This document shows positions 14,716 through 19,069 of a stretch of DNA of 19,069 nucleotides, piece by piece. The DNA comes from CAIQQQ01 sp040399685 (GTDB lineage: Bacteria; Pseudomonadota; Alphaproteobacteria; Acetobacterales; Acetobacteraceae): positions 1-19,069 of the forward strand of contig JBBART010000040.1 of assembly GCA_040399685.1 (NCBI GenBank), written 5' to 3'. The stretch's first letter is position 1. Every line of letters begins with the position of its first letter. Under the pieces are notes generated by a model. That model saw only the letters and a list, made by a program, of their open reading frames with translations, did not search any database and was not told the DNA's origin. Made by a program: the position numbers and the translations under genes.

Positions 14716-15420
14716 TCAGCGGCGCGGGTCAACCGGTCGCTGGTCGCCGCGAAACCCCATGGCAACCACATACAACTCGCTGGACCCCTTGCGGCTGGCC
14801 GGCGGCTTGGCGTGCTTGACGGTGGTGAAGCAGTGCTTCAACGGCACGAGCATGTTCTGTTCCGAACCGCCCTGGAACACCTTGGCCACGAAGGAGCCGC
14901 CGGGGGCGAGCACCTTGATGGCAAATTCGAGCGCCAGCTCCGCCAGCCCGATGATGCGCAAATGGTCGGTTGCCGTGTGGCCGGTGGTGTTTGGCGCCAT
15001 ATCCGACAGCACGACATCGGCCGGGCCACCCAACATATCCGCGAGACGGCCGGGCATTGTTTCGTCGTTGAAGTCGCCCATCAGCAATTCAGCACCGGCC
15101 ACCGGGTCGATCGGCAGCAAATCCACACCCACCACACGGCCGGCGCCCCGCTTGACGGCCACCTGCGACCAGCCGCCCGGCGCCGCCCCGAGATCGACCA
15201 CGCGGCAGCCTGGCTTGAGCAATGAGAACTTGTCGTCAAGCTCGATCAGCTTGAACGCGGCGCGCGACCGCCAGCCCTGGGCCTGGGCGGCTGCGACATA
15301 AGGATCGTTGAGCTGTCGGCTGAGCCATGCCTGCTGGGCAGTGGTCCGCTTTCCGGCGTTCTTCAACTTGACGGCGAGTGAGCGCGTGACGCCCTGGGTG
15401 ATGGTTGGTTTCTTGGTCAT
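14716..15420 (-). CDS. rlmE: 23S rRNA 2'-O-ribose U2552 methyltransferase
   Basis: 234 residues from the ATG at 15420; a longer frame to 15519 would run into the Ppx gene and lacks similarity. RlmE (FtsJ/RrmJ) methylates the ribose of U2552 in the peptidyl-transferase region of the large subunit. The sequence shows RSRAAFKLIELD with the catalytic Lys, the SAM loop VVDLGAAPGGWSQVA, SDMAPNTTG with the catalytic Asp, FVAKVFQGG with the second Lys, and SSELYVVAMGF with the Glu, completing the K-D-K-E tetrad. An N-terminal basic extension of about 35 residues is usual in alphaproteobacteria. It begins 22 bases after the Ppx/GppA stop and is co-transcribed with it. Confidence 0.95.
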   Translation of the reverse strand: MTKKPTITQGVTRSLAVKLKNAGKRTTAQQAWLSRQLNDPYVAAAQAQGWRSRAAFKLIELDDKFSLLKPGCRVVDLGAAPGGWSQVAVKRGAGRVVGVDLLPIDPVAGAELLMGDFNDETMPGRLADMLGGPADVVLSDMAPNTTGHTATDHLRIIGLAELALEFAIKVLAPGGSFVAKVFQGGSEQNMLVPLKHCFTTVKHAKPPASRKGSSELYVVAMGFRGDQRPVDPRR

Positions 15421-15442
15421 ACGACGCTGTGTAGAACGCTGC

Positions 15443-16537
15443 TCAGGCGCGCGCCACCGGTGTTCGCCAAACCGAACGCCCAAGAGCGTGCGCTGGCGCG
15501 CGGGTTCCATTGCGAACACGGTCGGCGCGGATCAACCGCATCAGCAATCCTTCCCGCAGTCCGCGATCGGCTACCATCACTTCCTCGGCCGGCCACAGCG
15601 ACTGGATCGCTTCGAAAATAGCACAACCCGGCAGCACAAAATCCGCCCGGTCCGGCCCCACGCAGGGATGCGCCACCAGGCCGCTGCGGCCCATCGCCCG
15701 TAATTCGGCCAAGGCGCCAGCCGCCGCGGCGCGCGACAGTATCACGCCATCAACGGCAGGACGGCTGTAGTGCTTCAACGCCAGCACAATGCCGGCCAGC
15801 GTTGTCACCGTGCCCGAGGTTCCGAGCAGCCGCACGCCGCCCTGGCGGATCTCCTGGCCGATTCGATGGACCTGCTCGAACGGCAGCAGCCGCTCCCGAA
15901 CGTCGTTGACCATCGCGGTGAACCCATCTGCATCAAAACCCGAGGTGCCGTAGCGATCCGCCAGCGTGACCACGCCGACGGGCAGCGACACATAGCCAGC
16001 CAGTTCAGGCCCACCTTCCGGGGTCATCCGAACCCAGACAAGCTCGGTAGAGCCGCCGCCGATATCAAACAACAGCGCCCGCCTGCAGCCGCCGGCCAGC
16101 AGCGGCGCACAGCTATCAAGCACGAGGGCCGCTTCTTCGCGCGCAGTGATCACTTCAAAATGCAAACCGGTCTCGCGCTCGACGCGGTCCAGAAAACTTG
16201 CACTGTTGCTCGCCTGCCGACACGCCTGAGTGGCCACCGCCCGCAGGCTGCGAACCGGACGCCTGACGAGGCGCGCCGCACAACATTTCAGGGCTTCCAT
16301 CGTGCGTTCCATCGCGACATCGCTCAGCTGCCCGCTATGGTGCAATCCCTCGCCCAGCCGGACAATACGGCTGAAACTGTCCACCACCCGAAAACCGTCC
16401 CCGACCGCAGCACCCACCAGCAACCGGCAATTGTTCGTGCCCAGATCAAGCGCCGCATGTGCCGGTGCGAATGCCCGGGTAAGAGGTGTTGCAAGCGAAT
16501 CGGAACTCGCGCCGGGAGCATGTCTTTCGATCGGCAT
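15443..16537 (-). CDS. Ppx/GppA family phosphatase
   Basis: 364 residues, an actin-fold phosphatase of the exopolyphosphatase / pppGpp phosphohydrolase family. The two phosphate loops are AALDLGTNNCRLLV near the N terminus and LLFDIGGGSTELVW in the middle; VATQACRQASN, ITAREEAAL and LLGTSGTVTTLAG are the other family landmarks. It lacks the extra C-terminal HD-like domains of the long E. coli Ppx (about 510 residues), as is common for alphaproteobacterial members next to rlmE. Whether it acts on polyphosphate or pppGpp cannot be told from sequence. It is first of the Ppx-rlmE pair and divergent from the tRNA-Gln gene, 119 bases away. The ATG at 16537 has only a weak ribosome binding site. Confidence 0.92.
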   Translation of the reverse strand: MPIERHAPGASSDSLATPLTRAFAPAHAALDLGTNNCRLLVGAAVGDGFRVVDSFSRIVRLGEGLHHSGQLSDVAMERTMEALKCCAARLVRRPVRSLRAVATQACRQASNSASFLDRVERETGLHFEVITAREEAALVLDSCAPLLAGGCRRALLFDIGGGSTELVWVRMTPEGGPELAGYVSLPVGVVTLADRYGTSGFDADGFTAMVNDVRERLLPFEQVHRIGQEIRQGGVRLLGTSGTVTTLAGIVLALKHYSRPAVDGVILSRAAAAGALAELRAMGRSGLVAHPCVGPDRADFVLPGCAIFEAIQSLWPAEEVMVADRGLREGLLMRLIRADRVRNGTRAPAHALGRSVWRTPVARA

Positions 16538-16656
16538 ACCATTAGCATTGTCCGTCGCCGCCCCCTCGGCAAGGCGTTCGTATGAGAAAGTTCCTGAAAT
16601 ATGTCATCCCAAGGTTGCGCCAGCTTGGTGACGATGCTAAGTCCCCTCTCCCGTGG

Positions 16657-16730
16657 TGGGGGATAGTTTAGCGGTAGAACTTCCGACTCTGACTCGGACA
16701 GCCTTGGTTCGAATCCAGGTCCCCCAGCCA
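16657..16730 (+). tRNA. tRNA-Gln (anticodon CUG)
   Basis: 74 nt including an encoded CCA. The acceptor stem TGGGGGA pairs with TCCCCCA, the discriminator is G, the anticodon stem TCCGA/TCGGA encloses the loop CTCTGAC with anticodon CTG, and the T arm carries GGTTCGAATCC. It reads CAG codons. Its 3' half is the likely attachment site of the integrase gene that starts 92 bases downstream; the far attachment copy is not in the window. Confidence 0.96.
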
Positions 16731-16758
16731 TCCCAATGATTTGAGCGGCTTGCTGACG

Positions 16759-16767
16759 TTATCCACA
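16759..16767 (+). promoter_or_regulatory. Consensus DnaA box
   Basis: TTATCCACA is a perfect match to the strong DnaA-binding consensus. It overlaps the first two bases of the 30-bp palindrome and lies 56 bases before the integrase start. A single 9-mer can occur by chance, but its position beside other structure makes it worth noting. Confidence 0.45.
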
Positions 16768-16795
16768 GGGGTGTGGAACATGTTCCACACCCCTG
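16766..16795. promoter_or_regulatory. Perfect 30-bp palindrome upstream of the integrase
   Basis: Every base from 16766 to 16780 is complementary to its mirror in 16781-16795, with no spacer at the centre (inner core GTGGAACATGTTCCAC). There is no loop and no T tract, so it looks like a double-stranded binding site rather than a terminator. It is followed by two direct copies of TGGTCCAC (16794-16801 and 16806-16813). Likely roles are an operator for the integrase gene or a recombination-accessory site. Confidence 0.7.
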
Positions 16796-16822
16796 GTCCA
16801 CAACGTGGTCCACGGAGGCGTC

Positions 16823-18745
16823 ATGGCTGGAAACTGGGGTAGCTGCCTGCGGCGCAGGGGCGGAATATGGTGGTTCCGCCGTCGCGTTCCGAAACATTTG
16901 ACGGAACGTCTCAGTACCGTTGAGATCAACCGATCATTGAAAACGACTTGTTCGCGCGAAGCAGGTCGCGGCGCGCGCCGGTGCTGGCTTGCGACTGAGG
17001 AATTGTTCAAAGCCGTGGCATACCAACCCACCCTCAGCGAGGAGCAGGTCGCCCTCCTGATACGGCGCCTAGTGGATGAACCGTTGTTTGAATCACAGAC
17101 AGCCGATGCCATCATCAATGATTTTGTAACCGGGTCAGGCAGCCTTCTTCGGACGCTGCACCATCGTGATGACCTCCCTGCCGCATGGAAAGGGCTGTCG
17201 CCCGACGCGCGCCAGCACGTGCAGTTGCATATCGACCGGATCGCCGATCGCATCGAAGTCTCAGTGGCTCGATTGGGCCAGGAATCCGCCGAAACCAGGT
17301 CCGTCGTGGCGGGTTTCCGGGCCTGGAAAGCAGGGCGCAATGCTGGTTTGGCCATAGCTGAGACCGAGCGGACGGCGCTTACCAGGGCTGTGGAAGCAGT
17401 CGGAACCGCGACAACAGAGGGACGAACGATAGTATGGGAAGCAGCCCCTCATCCGGTTGAGCAAGACAGCCTACGCCCAGTCGACCTGCCGGCCACGTTC
17501 TTACCTTCAACCAGCGCGCGCCGGTCGAAAAGGGAGCCATTATCGACCAAGCGCCGCACGATCGCCGAATTCTACCCAAGGTTCATCGCGTCGAAGCAGG
17601 AGGTCGTGGAGGACCAGGAGGGTTATACGGAGCACACGGTTACCCAGTCTGAAGCGACATTCCAACTATGGTTGGATATTCACGGTGATACCCCAATCGC
17701 TGAAATTGACGGTGAAATGGCTGGTTCATTTCGTGACATCCTGCTCAAGCTACCATCGTCGCACGGCAAGTCCGGAACAAAAGGGGGCACTGCGCAGCGC
17801 GCCACTGTCACCCAAGAAATTAACCGGGCGGACAAAAAGCAAAACGCGATAGACGAGCGTAACGCTCTACTGCAACCGGGTGCAGTGAGAGAACCGGCGG
17901 TTTCCCGTCTGAAGCTGAAAACGGTGAAACGTCATTTCAGCACACTCTCCCAGTTCTGGGCATGGATGCAGCAGCGGCAGATTGTGCCTCGCGGAAGCGA
18001 TTTGAATCCGTTCCGAGGCTGGGAGTACAAAGGCCTAAAGCGCGGCCAGAAAACGCGCCTGCCGTGGTCGATAGCTGATCTGAACATGCTTCTCGGAAGT
18101 CCTTGGATGCAGGGCGACGCGCATGGCACTTCACCATGGTGGATGACGCTCATCGCGATGCTGACGGGAATGCGGATCGAGGAAATTGCCCGCCTTCGCC
18201 CCCTTTATGACATTGAGACAATCGATGGCGTGCCGTGTATCGTCGTACAGGAACATCCACACCCGGAACGCTGGTCACCCAAGACAGAAGCCGGAGAGCG
18301 GGTCATTCCAATCCCCACAATGCTCCTGGAGAAAGGATTCATGGATCTGGTCGGTCACCGCATCCGTGAGAAATCTTATCGCCTATTCCCGGACCTGCCG
18401 AAGCAAGGAAACAAGCTCAGCAAGTCAGTCTCCCGAGATTTTTCACGCAATAAAATTGCCCTCGGCATCGGGCCGAAGGTGGTGTTTCACTCGTTCCGCC
18501 ACAACGTCGAGACAATTTTACAGAACGCGCCTCCCAGTAACGTACGAACGAGCTGGATAGACGCCATCCTCGGTCACGCGGCTGACGACACCGAAGATGA
18601 TAACGGGCGCCGAGTTGCCGTTTCCGAAGGAGCGAAGACATATCTCCACGCCATCGGTCTACAAAACCTCCAGTCAACGGTCGCGGAGATAGTCTATCCC
18701 GCCGAGGTCCGGTTCGATCTAATACGCCGACCACCAGACGCCTGA
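16823..18745 (+). CDS. Tyrosine site-specific integrase with DUF6538-like N terminus
   Basis: 640 residues from the ATG at 16823, chosen because GGAGG stands four bases upstream; a GTG at 16805 is rejected. The N terminus (GSCLRRRGGIWWFRRRVPKHL) is the DUF6538-type arm/DNA-binding start found in large integrases. A core-binding helical region lies at about 245-405, and the catalytic domain has Arg451 (GMRIEE), Lys487 (SPKTEAGERVIPI), His556 and Arg559 (HSFRH), His585 (LGHAADD) and Tyr607 (KTYLHA), a complete set. It would recombine the island with the adjacent tRNA-Gln gene by a covalent 3'-phosphotyrosine step. It is longer than typical phage integrases (350-450), mainly through residues 50-245, for which I recognise no domain. 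Confidence 0.9.
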   Translation: MAGNWGSCLRRRGGIWWFRRRVPKHLTERLSTVEINRSLKTTCSREAGRGARRCWLATEELFKAVAYQPTLSEEQVALLIRRLVDEPLFESQTADAIINDFVTGSGSLLRTLHHRDDLPAAWKGLSPDARQHVQLHIDRIADRIEVSVARLGQESAETRSVVAGFRAWKAGRNAGLAIAETERTALTRAVEAVGTATTEGRTIVWEAAPHPVEQDSLRPVDLPATFLPSTSARRSKREPLSTKRRTIAEFYPRFIASKQEVVEDQEGYTEHTVTQSEATFQLWLDIHGDTPIAEIDGEMAGSFRDILLKLPSSHGKSGTKGGTAQRATVTQEINRADKKQNAIDERNALLQPGAVREPAVSRLKLKTVKRHFSTLSQFWAWMQQRQIVPRGSDLNPFRGWEYKGLKRGQKTRLPWSIADLNMLLGSPWMQGDAHGTSPWWMTLIAMLTGMRIEEIARLRPLYDIETIDGVPCIVVQEHPHPERWSPKTEAGERVIPIPTMLLEKGFMDLVGHRIREKSYRLFPDLPKQGNKLSKSVSRDFSRNKIALGIGPKVVFHSFRHNVETILQNAPPSNVRTSWIDAILGHAADDTEDDNGRRVAVSEGAKTYLHAIGLQNLQSTVAEIVYPAEVRFDLIRRPPDA

Positions 18746-19069
18746 GGATACTGGCGTCACCTGGTGACGTTCGCCGGTTCAATTTGGAAGCATGGCACCT
18801 GAAGGAATTCCAACACAATCCGTCACACGGTGACGAATGTGGCCACTTTTGATTCCGAGGACTGCGTCCCTCTTGATCGCAGACATGGGGCGAGATGACT
18901 TTCAGTTTCAACACCGGCATGATCGGGGAACATCTGCCAGCAGAGTCCGTACCCATCAAATGGCATCCAGTTTCTTTGAACAGCCCATTCTGAATTCCCC
19001 CTACGAAGTTCCAGCGATCATGTCCCGCCCCGTGGTGTAGCAACGTCGCTGCCGAGCAGGGCTGGTTGC
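18746..19069. other. Region after the integrase: two dyads, no clear gene
   Basis: 324 bases without a supported gene. Two dyads of the form CGTCAC-N3-GTGACG lie at 18755-18769 and 18821-18835. Short plus-strand frames (for example 18895-18993 and 18837-19040) have no ribosome binding site or family pattern. A real gene may begin beyond the window end. Confidence 0.5.
18755..18835. repeat. Two copies of the dyad CGTCAC-N3-GTGACG
   Basis: The dyads at 18755-18769 (spacer CTG) and 18821-18835 (spacer ACG) share both 6-bp arms exactly and are 66 bp apart centre to centre. The first begins 10 bases after the integrase stop. The paired arrangement suggests binding sites for a dimeric regulator or an accessory recombination protein; hairpins in RNA are the alternative. 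Confidence 0.55.

Larger units (their letters stand above)
16731..19069 (+). mobile_element. Integrase end of an island at tRNA-Gln (partial)
   Basis: A tyrosine integrase gene points away from the 3' end of tRNA-Gln, the standard left end of a tRNA-site island. The integrase base use is less GC-rich than the chromosomal block. No repeat of the tRNA 3' end occurs downstream within the window, so the element continues past 19069. Confidence 0.6.

Noticed and set aside
16612..16645. Promoter for tRNA-Gln
   Set aside because: TTGCGC-like and TGCTAA-like boxes are present but their spacing is poor; not strong enough to annotate.
18895..18993. 32-codon plus-strand frame beginning MTFSFNTGMIGEHL
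   Set aside because: Too short, no ribosome binding site and no known family; it may be part of an unrecognised gene but cannot be supported.
28..19042. 12-base inverted match between the two window ends (27-38 and 19031-19042)
   Set aside because: Several 12-base matches are expected by chance in a window of this size, and the similarity does not extend.
1..19069. CRISPR array
   Set aside because: No regularly spaced repeats of 23 bases or more were seen; the only repeats are short dyads and the IS-end pair.

Overview
The window is high-GC bacterial DNA, most likely alphaproteobacterial. The chromosomal block guaA / GNAT / rsmB / L-2-haloacid dehalogenase / guaB / rlmE / Ppx-GppA / tRNA-Gln, with its 4-base stop/start overlaps and GTG starts, fits a Rhodospirillales-like genome (for example an Azospirillaceae relative). 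The order is family-level inference; no species is claimed.

Left part (1-3325). Bases 1-102 look like the terminal end of an IS21-family element (two 20-bp direct repeats, TG...CA-type tip). It has cut off the 5' end of a DUF2491 gene, and the element's last bases now supply an in-frame TTG. The rest of that operon is intact: a four-helix DUF350 membrane protein, a PspA/IM30 (YjfJ-like) coiled-coil protein, and, after a strong hairpin, a free-standing Lrp/AsnC ligand-binding (RAM) domain. Facing it is a flavin amine oxidase gene broken by a frameshift and a stop codon.

Centre-left (3316-8838): a probable genomic island of about 5.5 kb in the 3' end of guaA. The last codons of guaA (GTIEWE-stop) occur twice, once at the true guaA end and once, with synonymous changes, at 3310-3330 beside the broken amine oxidase gene. 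ACCGTCA-type repeats, including a tandem pair with a 12-bp period at each end, lie in the two non-coding flanks. The island carries a LysR regulator divergent from a four-gene operon (two tandem paralogous aldo-keto reductases, a Mn-cupin of the hydroxynitrile-lyase type, an SDR). No integrase gene is visible in it.

Centre-right (8824-16730): conserved housekeeping genes on the minus strand. Ppx/GppA and rlmE end at a probable terminator; guaB, the dehalogenase, rsmB and GNAT form a tightly packed unit; guaA follows after a 10-bp perfect hairpin. The block combines GMP synthesis (guaB makes XMP, guaA converts it to GMP) with rRNA methylation (rsmB, rlmE).

Right edge (16731-19069): the start of a second island at tRNA-Gln(CUG). 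A 640-residue tyrosine integrase with a full R-K-H-R-H-Y set follows the tRNA. Between them lie a consensus DnaA box and a perfect 30-bp palindrome; after the integrase come two identical-architecture dyads (CGTCAC-N3-GTGACG). The most unusual points are the guaA-site island with no integrase and the palindrome/DnaA-box region in front of the tRNA-site integrase.
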